This document shows positions 1-5,889 of a stretch of DNA of 9,602 nt, piece by piece. How positions within the stretch are numbered: the first letter of the stretch is position 1; the number at the start of each line of letters is the position of its first letter. The notes under the pieces are model-generated. The model did no database searches. It worked only from the letters and a program-made list of their open reading frames with translations, and had not been told where the DNA came from. The stretch covers positions 1-9,602 of the forward strand of contig JBFICP010000117.1 in assembly GCA_041581935.1 (NCBI GenBank), in the 5' to 3' direction. The stretch comes from JAABYT01 sp041581935 (GTDB lineage Bacteria > Pseudomonadota > Gammaproteobacteria > HK1). Both the position numbers and the translations under genes were made by a program.

Positions 1-434
1 AGTCCCTGATGGGCGAGCTTGTAAAGGCGTTGTCCCCGATGCTTGATGGCCGAGTGCATTGGAGGTATCTGCTCGATCACCCCGGTAAACTCAGAGAGCA
101 CACGTATCACTGCGGATCGCTCGAGCTCGGGAGGCTCACAGCGCTCGAGCACCTCGCCTTCGGCGTCGCCGGTGCTGGTGACGACGCCGAGGCGAAACGT
201 CGAGCGGTAGCGCTTGTCGGCGTCGAGAAGAAAACCCGAAATTTTGGTGGCTTCACCGAAACAGATCGGCAGCAGCCCGCTCGCCAGCCGATCCAGACTG
301 CCGGTATGACCGGCCTTGCGGGCTTGGAAAAGATTCTTGACCCGTTGCAGCACCTGCGTCGAGCCGATGCCCACGGGTTTGTCGAGCAGCACGATGCCGG
401 TGAGATCGCGTCCGTTCCTGCGCCGTCGACCCAT
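1..434 (-). CDS. truB: tRNA pseudouridine(55) synthase TruB, N-terminal 144 residues (runs off left edge)
   Basis: TruB converts U55 to pseudouridine in the T loop of elongator and initiator tRNAs in the cytoplasm. Reading leftward from the ATG at 434-432, the protein begins MGRRRRNGRDLTGIVLLDKP, close to the E. coli N-terminus. The catalytic motif reads GHTGSLDRLASGLLP at residues 42-56, so the nucleophile is Asp48, the same number as in E. coli. KRYR follows at 74-77, with Tyr76 as the expected active-site tyrosine, and IEQIPPMHSAIKHRGQRLY lies near residues 119-137. The residue after Asp48 is Arg (codon CGG) where the family normally has Pro. The start is supported by GAGGA 8 nt upstream, and the rbfA stop TAG lies 1 nt before the ATG, so translation is probably coupled. 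About half of the usual roughly 300 residues are present; the PUA domain is outside the window. Confidence 0.95.
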   Translation of the reverse strand, partial: MGRRRRNGRDLTGIVLLDKPVGIGSTQVLQRVKNLFQARKAGHTGSLDRLASGLLPICFGEATKISGFLLDADKRYRSTFRLGVVTSTGDAEGEVLERCEPPELERSAVIRVLSEFTGVIEQIPPMHSAIKHRGQRLYKLAHQG

Positions 435-435
435 G

Positions 436-816
436 CTAGTCGTCCTCGTCCGCCCTATCGCCCTCGCGCGTACCGAGCGCTGAGTCGATAAGCTCGCCGA
501 CCCTGGTTGCCCGGTCGAGGGTCACATCGTGGGCGAATCGCAGACGTGGAACATAGCGCATGCGCACGCGTTGCCCCAGACGTCGCCGCACGAAACCGCA
601 GGCTCGATTGAGGCCCTCGAGCGCGCGTTTCACGTCGCCGTCGACGGGCAGCGTGATATAGATGGTGGCGCTGGAAAGATCTCTCGAGACTGACGAGCCC
701 GACACGGTAACGCGTCCGATGCGCGGATCGGCGAGCTCTTGCGCAATGATTTCAGCGACCTCGCGCTGAATGTGATCGGCAACGCGCTCTGACCGACTGT
801 ACTCTTTGGTACCCAT
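436..816 (-). CDS. rbfA: 30S ribosome-binding factor RbfA
   Basis: RbfA is a single KH-like domain protein that binds the immature 30S subunit, helps mature the 5' end of 16S rRNA and matters for growth in the cold. The 126-residue product starts MGTKEYSRSERVADHIQREV, has the family core DPRIGRVTVSGSSVSRDLSSA (residues 30-50), the Ala-x-Gly kink of the interrupted KH fold (A72-C73-G74) and RMRYVPRLRFAHDVTLDRA (85-103). The acidic tail GDRADEDD is poorly conserved in the family. ATG at 816 was chosen over an in-frame ATG at 843 because family members begin with (A/G)KEYSR-type sequence; the extra 9 codons would lie inside a hairpin. No good Shine-Dalgarno sits directly before 816 (see the leader entry). 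It lies between infB (65-nt gap) and truB (1-nt gap). Confidence 0.95.
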   Translation of the reverse strand: MGTKEYSRSERVADHIQREVAEIIAQELADPRIGRVTVSGSSVSRDLSSATIYITLPVDGDVKRALEGLNRACGFVRRRLGQRVRMRYVPRLRFAHDVTLDRATRVGELIDSALGTREGDRADEDD

Positions 817-848
817 TAGATGGTCCGTGGACGGACCGTGCATCCCTC
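817..848 (-). promoter_or_regulatory. rbfA translation-start hairpin and remote Shine-Dalgarno
   Basis: In the infB-rbfA gap the minus strand carries GAGGG at 848-844, then a perfect 7-bp inverted repeat GGTCCGT / ACGGACC (837-831 with 828-822, 2-nt centre 829-830), then the rbfA ATG at 816. GAGGG is 27 nt from the ATG in sequence but about 11 nt if the hairpin folds. A weak GGA inside the 3' arm of the hairpin is the only other ribosome-binding candidate. The repeat is seen directly; the effect on translation is inferred. Confidence 0.4.
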
Positions 849-881
849 GTGCCCGAGAAAGCCTCGTTTCAGAGAGGACAC

Positions 882-3467
882 TCAGACGCTGCGCTCGATA
901 ACGGTTCTTTCGTAGACTTCGATCTGGTCTCCGACTTTTACATCGTTATAATTCTTAACACCGATCCCGCATTCTGTACCGGACTTCACCTCACTGACGT
1001 CGTCTTTGAACCGGCGCAGAGACTCGAGCTCCCCTTCGTAGATAACCACGTTGTCACGCAGCACTCGAATTGGGTTGCTACGCCGCACCACACCCTCGGA
1101 TACGATGCAACCGGCGATCGCGCCCAGCTTCTTCGACCGAAAAACGTCGCGAACCTCGGCAATACCGATAATTTCCTCGCGAACCTCGGGTGACAGCATG
1201 CCGCTGATCGCCTGTTTTACAGTGTCGATGACTTCGTAGATGACGCTGAAATAGTGCAGGTCGACACCTTCGCTCTCGATGATCCTCCGCGCCGCGGCAT
1301 CCGCGCGAACATTGAACCCGATGATGATGGCTTTCGATGCAATTGCCAGATTGACATCCGTCTCACTGATGCCACCGGTCGCCGCCGTCACGACATTGAC
1401 CTTCACCTCATCGATTGAGAGATCCGAAAGCGCGTCACGCAGCGCCTCGACCGATCCCTGCACATCCGCCTTGATGACGACGTTGAGAACGTTCGTTTCG
1501 CCTTCAGTCATCTGGTCGAATACGTTATCGAGCTTGGCCGCCTGTTGTCGCGCGAGTCGCACTTCTCGATCCTTACCCTGGCGGAACTGGGCAATCTCGC
1601 GCGCTTTGCGCTCGTCGGGAACAACCATGGCGTCATCGCCGGCATTCGGCGTTCCGGACAAACCCAACACCTCGACAGGGATCGACGGACCCGCTTGCTC
1701 CACCTCCTGACCGCTTTGATCGAATAGCCCGCGCACGCGCCCGAACTCCTGCCCGGCGAGTATGATGTCACCCTTCTCCAGGCGCCCCGACTGCACCAGC
1801 ACCGAAGCCACCGGCCCACGACCCTTGTCGAGCCGCGATTCGATGACGACGCCTCGCGCCGGACCGGCGTCCGACGCCGTGAGCTCCAGAACCTCCGACT
1901 GCAGGAGAATGGACTCCAGCAATTCCTCGACGCCTTCGCCGGTCTTGGCGGAGACATTCACGAAGATTGTGTCGCCACCCCAGGCTTCCGGGATGATTTC
2001 GTGATTCGCCAGATCCTGCTTTATGCGCTCGGCATCGGCATCGGCTCTGTCGATTTTGTTGACCGCGACGATGATGGGCACTTCCGCGGCCTGGGCGTGC
2101 TGAATTGCCTCGATGGTTTGAGGCATGACGCCGTCGTCGGCAGCGACGACCAGCACTACGATGTCGGTCGCTTTTGCGCCCCGCGCCCGCATTGCCGTAA
2201 AGGCGGCATGTCCCGGCGTGTCGAGAAAGCTTATCGTGCCCTTTTCGGTCTCCACATGATAAGCGCCGATGTGCTGCGTGATGCCTCCGGCTTCCGCGTC
2301 GGCCACCTTCGTGCGGCGAATGTAGTCGAGCAGGGATGTCTTGCCGTGGTCCACATGTCCCATGATGGTGACCACCGGCGGGCGTGCCACAACGGGCCGC
2401 TCGTCGCCGCGTTCCTGCAGCAGATGGTCTTCGACCGAATCTTCCTTGAGCATCACGGGCTTGTGCCCGAGCTCTTCGACGACGATGGCGGCGGTGTCCT
2501 GGTCGATGACCTGATTGATCGTCACCATGGATCCGAGATTCATCATCGCCTTGATGAGCTCGGACGATTTGATCGACATTCTCTGGGCGAGCTCGGATAC
2601 CGAGATGGTCTCGGGAATCGATACCTCGCGCACCACCGGCGCGGTCGGGAGCTCGAAGGCATGCCGCGACGGCGACGCCTTGATAACAGGACGTGCCTTG
2701 GGTTTCTTGCGCCGACGCCCGCTTTTCTCGCTGGCGACGTGCAGCTCGGCGCGGCCGTGCTTGGGCCGCTCGCTCTTCTTTGCGCCACGCTCGGCTTTGC
2801 GCGAATCGCTTCTCTTGGCGGAGACCGCGGCGGCCTGCTCGGCAGCAAGCGCCGCCTCGATCGACTCGCTCTTCGATTCTGCAGCGGCCGCTTTCGCGCC
2901 GGGCTTTGCCTCTGTCTTGGCGCGTTGCTTCTCTCGCTCCTTTTCCCGCGCCCTCTCTTCCGCAGCGCTCTTGCGTTGTTCAAGCTCCAGCTTCTCGCGC
3001 TCGGTCTGCTCTCTTTCGCGCACCTCTTCCTCGGCGCGAAGCCGCTCATCGAGCTCCCGGTGTCGGCGCTTTGCCTCGTCGTGCAGAGCGCGCTTGGCCG
3101 CCTCCATGCGCTCGGCCTCGTCGCCGTCCTCTGGCTGCGCGGTAACGACGGCCTGCTTCTCCGCGTTACGCACGTAGGTGCGGCGTTTACGCACTTCGAC
3201 GGTGACGGTCTTCTTGCGTCCCTGAGAGGAAACCTTGAGCTCGTTGACGGATTTACGCTTGAGTGTGATCTTTCGCGGCGTCGCCGTATCGGACTCGCCA
3301 GTCCCGTGCAGCTGGCGAAGATGGCCGAGTAGCTGTGCCTTGTCCTGTTCGTTGAGCCGTTGGTCGGCATCGGTGTGCGGCAGCCCGGACTTGCCGAGCT
3401 GCACGAGCAGGCGATCCACAGGGATACCCACCACTTCTGCAAGCTCTCGAACGGTGACTTCCGACAT
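882..3467 (-). CDS. infB: Translation initiation factor IF-2
   Basis: IF2 is the GTPase that delivers fMet-tRNA to the 30S P site and promotes 50S joining. The 861-residue product has a first IF2_N domain (about 1-52, MSEVTVRELAEVVGIPVDRL), a long highly charged Lys/Arg/Glu/Ala-rich, probably helical linker (about 90-280), and a second IF2_N domain (about 283-336, SIPETISVSELAQRMSIKSS). The G domain shows G1 GHVDHGKT (370-377), G2 AGGIT (393-397), G3 DTPGH (416-420), G4 NKID (470-473) and G5 SAK (506-508). It is followed by the beta-barrel, domain III and the fMet-tRNA-binding C2 domain. All GTPase motifs are intact. The ATG at 3467 was chosen because it starts the IF2_N domain and has AGGGG upstream, overlapping the nusA stop 10 nt away; a longer reading from 3539 lies inside nusA. 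Size and layout match gammaproteobacterial IF2. Confidence 0.98.
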   Translation of the reverse strand: MSEVTVRELAEVVGIPVDRLLVQLGKSGLPHTDADQRLNEQDKAQLLGHLRQLHGTGESDTATPRKITLKRKSVNELKVSSQGRKKTVTVEVRKRRTYVRNAEKQAVVTAQPEDGDEAERMEAAKRALHDEAKRRHRELDERLRAEEEVREREQTEREKLELEQRKSAAEERAREKEREKQRAKTEAKPGAKAAAAESKSESIEAALAAEQAAAVSAKRSDSRKAERGAKKSERPKHGRAELHVASEKSGRRRKKPKARPVIKASPSRHAFELPTAPVVREVSIPETISVSELAQRMSIKSSELIKAMMNLGSMVTINQVIDQDTAAIVVEELGHKPVMLKEDSVEDHLLQERGDERPVVARPPVVTIMGHVDHGKTSLLDYIRRTKVADAEAGGITQHIGAYHVETEKGTISFLDTPGHAAFTAMRARGAKATDIVVLVVAADDGVMPQTIEAIQHAQAAEVPIIVAVNKIDRADADAERIKQDLANHEIIPEAWGGDTIFVNVSAKTGEGVEELLESILLQSEVLELTASDAGPARGVVIESRLDKGRGPVASVLVQSGRLEKGDIILAGQEFGRVRGLFDQSGQEVEQAGPSIPVEVLGLSGTPNAGDDAMVVPDERKAREIAQFRQGKDREVRLARQQAAKLDNVFDQMTEGETNVLNVVIKADVQGSVEALRDALSDLSIDEVKVNVVTAATGGISETDVNLAIASKAIIIGFNVRADAAARRIIESEGVDLHYFSVIYEVIDTVKQAISGMLSPEVREEIIGIAEVRDVFRSKKLGAIAGCIVSEGVVRRSNPIRVLRDNVVIYEGELESLRRFKDDVSEVKSGTECGIGVKNYNDVKVGDQIEVYERTVIERSV

Positions 3468-3477
3468 CGATCTACCC

Positions 3478-5130
3478 CTAGCTACCCGAGCTCGTTGATG
3501 CGCTATTTTCGGCTTCCTCGGCGCTCTGACCACCCGCATCGGCAGCGTTCTCGTCCGCGAACCAGATTTCCCGCGCCTTCATGATTAATTCGCCTGCACG
3601 TTGCTCATCGATATCGGCGATGTCCAGGACGTCGCCCACCGACTGCTCGGCCAGATCCTCCCGGGTAATGACACCGCGGTGAGCGAGTGTGGCGGCGAGC
3701 TCGCTATCCATGCCCTCGAGTGCGAGAAGATCCTCGGCGGGCGGCGCATCGGTAATGCCCTCTTCGCTGGCAATCTCGCGCGCGAGCAGCGCGTCGCGGG
3801 CGCGCGACTGCAGCTCCTTGACCATGTCCGCATCGAACTCCTCGATACCGAGCATCTCCGCCTCGGGCACGTAAGCGACTTCGTCGATACCGGAAAATCC
3901 TTCCTGCATCAAGATGGTCGCCACTTCCTCGTCGACGGCGAGCTTCTCCATGAAGAGCTTCAACACACGATCGGTCTCGGCCTCGCTCTTTTCCTGCGCC
4001 TGCAGCTCGGTCATGACGTTGAGCTCCCAGCCGGTAAGCTGGCTCGCGAGCCGAACGTTCTGACCGCCACGTCCGATGGCCTGAGAGAGTTGCTCCTCGG
4101 CAACGGCAACGTCCATGGATCGGGCGTCCTCGTCAACGACGATCGACATCACCTCCGCGGGCGACATTGCATTGATGACGTACTTCGCCGGGTCCTCGTC
4201 CCAAAGAATAATGTCGACGCGCTCACCGGCCAGCTCGTTGGACACGGCCTGCACCCGGGAACCACGCATACCCACGCAGGCCCCTACCGGATCGATACGT
4301 GGCACCAGCGAACGCACGCCGATCTTGGCGCGTGACCCCGGGTCGCGCGCGCAGCCCATGATCTCGATGAGGCCTTCACCAATCTCCGGCACCTCGAGCG
4401 TAAACAGCTGAATCATCAGCTCGGGCGCGGTGCGACTGACGAACAGCTGCGGGCCACGCGTCTCCGAGCGGACCTCGCGCAGATATCCGCGCAGCCGGTC
4501 ACCCGGGCGCACGAGCTCCCGCGGGATAAGCTCGTCGCGACTAATCAACGCTTCGGCGTTACCGCCGAGGTCGACGATCACGTTGCCGCGATCGGCGCGT
4601 TTGACCACGCCCATCACCAGCTCCCCTTCTCGATCCTGATAGGCCTCGACCACCTGCGCCCGTTCCGCCTCGCGCACCTTCTGCACGATGACCTGCTTGG
4701 CGGTCTGGGCGGCGATGCGACCGAAATCCACCGATTCGATGGGCTCCTCGATATAGTCGCCAGCGGCGACCTGCGGCTGGATTTTGATCGCCTCGCTCAG
4801 CAGTATTTCCGTTTTCGGCGAGAACACGCGGGGACCTTCGGGCTCTTCGCCCTCCTCTGCGTCACCCGTCGCCGTTTCCGAATCGGCCGGCGGTTCCGGG
4901 AGCTCATCGGCCGACATGACGACCGCGTCGTCGTCGACGACCTCCCAGCGCCTGAATGTGTCGTATTCGCCTGTATCCCGGTCGATGGCGACGCGCACGT
5001 CCACCTCCTCCGGGTGACGCTTGCGCGTGGCGCTGGCGAGCGCGGCTTCGAGCGCCTCGAAAATAATTTCCTTGGCGACGCCCTTCTCGTTCGAGACCGC
5101 ATCTACAACCGCTAATATCTCTTTAGTCAT
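3478..5130 (-). CDS. nusA: Transcription termination/antitermination factor NusA
   Basis: NusA binds RNA polymerase near the RNA exit channel and modulates pausing, intrinsic termination and rRNA or phage antitermination. The 550-residue product starts MTKEILAVVDAVSNEKGVAK like E. coli NusA. In order it has the RNAP-binding N-terminal domain (1 to about 150, ending TAKQVIVQKVREAERA), S1 (about 165-232), KH1 (about 265-300, with RIDPVGACVGMRGSRVQAV), KH2 (about 340-365, with AIGRGGQNVRLASQLTGWEL) and two acidic repeats (about 385-450 and 465-525). Compared with E. coli (495 aa) it has an acidic insertion of about 30 residues at 67-105 in the N-terminal domain and an Ala/Ser/Glu-rich tail after residue 525. 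The start has GGTGA 4 nt upstream and overlaps the rimP stop by 8 nt, suggesting coupled translation. Feedback of NusA on its own operon, reported in E. coli, could act at the rimP leader. Confidence 0.98.
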   Translation of the reverse strand: MTKEILAVVDAVSNEKGVAKEIIFEALEAALASATRKRHPEEVDVRVAIDRDTGEYDTFRRWEVVDDDAVVMSADELPEPPADSETATGDAEEGEEPEGPRVFSPKTEILLSEAIKIQPQVAAGDYIEEPIESVDFGRIAAQTAKQVIVQKVREAERAQVVEAYQDREGELVMGVVKRADRGNVIVDLGGNAEALISRDELIPRELVRPGDRLRGYLREVRSETRGPQLFVSRTAPELMIQLFTLEVPEIGEGLIEIMGCARDPGSRAKIGVRSLVPRIDPVGACVGMRGSRVQAVSNELAGERVDIILWDEDPAKYVINAMSPAEVMSIVVDEDARSMDVAVAEEQLSQAIGRGGQNVRLASQLTGWELNVMTELQAQEKSEAETDRVLKLFMEKLAVDEEVATILMQEGFSGIDEVAYVPEAEMLGIEEFDADMVKELQSRARDALLAREIASEEGITDAPPAEDLLALEGMDSELAATLAHRGVITREDLAEQSVGDVLDIADIDEQRAGELIMKAREIWFADENAADAGGQSAEEAENSASTSSGS

Positions 5131-5602
5131 CTTTCACCGCAGCACGTTCGAAGTCCGGGATCAGCCTGGCGGTGCCGATATCCTCGAGCGGCAAGGCGTG
5201 CTCCTCACCATCCTCGAACACAATGACGGCACCGTCTCGGCAGCCGTCGAGTGTCCCCTTGAAATTGCGCCTTCCTGCCACCGGCGTATCCATCTTCACC
5301 CTCACCCGTTCGCCTCGGAACCGGTCGAAGTGGTGCTCGCAAAACAGCGGCCGATCGAGACCCGGCGACGACACCTCGAGGCTGTAGGGTCCGTGGATCG
5401 GGTTTTCCACATCCAACAGGCCGCTGAGCTGGTCGCTGACGCGGGCACAGTCATCGATCGATATTCCTGCCTCACTGTCGATGTACACCCGCAGCAGCGA
5501 CTGCCGTCGCCGCGCCTGGTACTGCGCACCGACGAACTCGTAACCGAGCCCCTCGACGGCGGGTCCGATGAGGTCATTCAATCGATTGACCGGATCGCGC
5601 AT
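5123..5602 (-). CDS. rimP: Ribosome maturation factor RimP
   Basis: RimP binds early 30S intermediates and assists assembly near S12. The 159-residue product starts MRDPVNRLNDLIGPAVEGLG, aligning with the E. coli N-terminus, and carries the family signature YSLEVSSPGLDRPLF (residues 73-87) plus the alpha/beta motif LLRVYIDSEAGISIDDCARV (36-55). The C-terminal SH3-like domain spans roughly 90-152. Length matches the family (about 150). ATG at 5602 was chosen; it has GGGG 5 nt upstream. An upstream in-frame TTG at 5665 lies at the predicted transcription start, lacks a ribosome-binding site and adds residues not found in the family. The gene is first in the operon, and its stop overlaps the nusA start (ATGACTAA). 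Confidence 0.96.
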   Translation of the reverse strand: MRDPVNRLNDLIGPAVEGLGYEFVGAQYQARRRQSLLRVYIDSEAGISIDDCARVSDQLSGLLDVENPIHGPYSLEVSSPGLDRPLFCEHHFDRFRGERVRVKMDTPVAGRRNFKGTLDGCRDGAVIVFEDGEEHALPLEDIGTARLIPDFERAAVKDD

Positions 5603-5645
5603 GACCGCCCCATAAAGCAAAAGTGGGCGCGCGGCCCACTTCCAT
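5574..5645 (-). CDS. Possible 23-codon leader ORF overlapping the rimP start
   Basis: An ATG at 5645-5643 is preceded by GAGGAG with a 5-nt spacer, a stronger Shine-Dalgarno than that of rimP itself. The frame runs 23 codons to a TGA at 5576-5574, in a different frame from rimP, and ends 29 nt past the rimP start. It begins MEVGRAPTF; codons 2-8 are encoded by the 8-bp hairpin described separately. No homology to a known leader peptide is recognised. It could serve to couple translation to rimP or to open the hairpin when ribosomes are active. It may equally be a chance frame beside a purine-rich tract. Coding status is unproven. Confidence 0.3.
   Translation of the reverse strand: MEVGRAPTFALWGGHARSGQSIE
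5621..5641 (-). promoter_or_regulatory. Stem-loop with broken T tract in the rimP leader (possible attenuator)
   Basis: A perfect 8-bp inverted repeat, AAGTGGGC / GCCCACTT, encloses a 5-nt loop. On the minus strand the 3' arm runs into TTTTGCTTT, a T tract broken by GC. It lies between the predicted rimP transcription start (about 5665) and the rimP ATG. It resembles a weak intrinsic terminator or pause hairpin, a plausible target for NusA acting on its own operon. The structure is seen; the regulation is inferred. Confidence 0.45.
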
Positions 5646-5671
5646 CCCCTCTCCTCGATAGACAACTGATA

Positions 5672-5700
5672 ATTGTAGCGTTTTCATGAACACTAGCCAA
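5672..5700 (-). promoter_or_regulatory. Sigma70-type promoter of the rimP-nusA-infB-rbfA-truB operon
   Basis: On the minus strand TTGGCT (5700-5695) and TACAAT (5677-5672) are separated by exactly 17 nt; TACAAT matches the -10 consensus at 5 of 6 positions and TTGGCT matches the -35 at 4 of 6. The predicted start is near 5665, giving a leader of about 63 nt. It lies directly downstream of the tRNA terminator, as expected for an independent operon promoter. Confidence 0.65.
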
Positions 5701-5710
5701 TATCAGGGCC

Positions 5711-5734
5711 AAAAAAAGCCCCGTAACCGGGGCT
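5711..5734 (-). terminator. Intrinsic terminator of the initiator tRNA gene
   Basis: On the minus strand AGCCCCG (5734-5728) pairs perfectly with CGGGGCT (5723-5717) around the 4-nt loop GTTA, and the 3' arm leads into an unbroken run of seven T (5717-5711). This is a textbook Rho-independent terminator, ending 33 nt past the tRNA CCA end and just before the rimP promoter. Confidence 0.88.
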
Positions 5735-5743
5735 TCATGACAG

Positions 5744-5820
5744 TGGTAGCGGGGGCAGGATTTGAACCTGCGACCTTCGGGTTATGAGCCCGACGAGCTG
5801 CCAGACTGCTCCACCCCGCA
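5744..5820 (-). tRNA. Initiator tRNA-fMet (CAU)
   Basis: The 77-nt minus-strand cloverleaf has anticodon CAT at 5786-5784 and an encoded CCA end at 5746-5744. Initiator features are all visible: three consecutive G-C pairs closing the anticodon stem (G29-G31 with C39-C41), A11-U24 in the D stem, and no Watson-Crick pair at 1-72. The acceptor stem from position 2 is GCGGGG with CCCCGC. Bases 1 and 72 are both U, where E. coli has C1 and A72. It lies directly upstream of rimP-nusA-infB, as metY does in E. coli, but has its own promoter and terminator. Its product is the ligand of IF2 encoded two genes further on. Confidence 0.96.
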
Positions 5821-5833
5821 CCGGTTGCGGCAC

Positions 5834-5862
5834 ATACTATCTTCGCCCCGATGCCTTGACAA
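5834..5862 (-). promoter_or_regulatory. Promoter of the initiator tRNA gene
   Basis: On the minus strand TTGTCA (5862-5857, 5 of 6 matches to the -35) and TAGTAT (5839-5834, 4 of 6 to the -10) are 17 nt apart. The segment after the -10 is G/C-rich (GTGCCGC), as in stable-RNA promoters under stringent control. The mature tRNA begins 13 nt past the -10, leaving room for a short 5' leader removed by RNase P. Confidence 0.65.
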
Positions 5863-5889
5863 GACGCGGGCCGGGCCGTCGGGCGGGCG

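Noticed and set aside
2001..3332. 443-codon open frame on the plus strand opposite infB
   Set aside because: It is antisense to the charged linker and G domain of a clear infB, has no recognisable domain, and long antisense frames are expected in G+C-rich coding DNA.
3468..3539. Upstream extension of infB by 24 codons
   Set aside because: It lies inside nusA, and the IF2_N domain starts exactly at the ATG at 3467, which has its own AGGGG.
5603..5665. Upstream TTG start for rimP adding 21 residues
   Set aside because: It coincides with the predicted transcription start, has no ribosome-binding site, and the added residues do not match RimP N-termini.
5021..5689. 222-codon plus-strand frame opposite rimP and the nusA start
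   Set aside because: Antisense to rimP, which has its signature motif; no support of its own.
5856..5861. Consensus TTGACA on the plus strand within the tRNA promoter region
   Set aside because: No -10-like hexamer lies 16-18 nt downstream, and the gene downstream in that direction is on the opposite strand.
5863..5889. G+C-rich repeats after the amrS stop as a terminator
   Set aside because: Only a 4-bp stem with a long loop can be drawn and there is no T tract; amrS may read into the tRNA gene.
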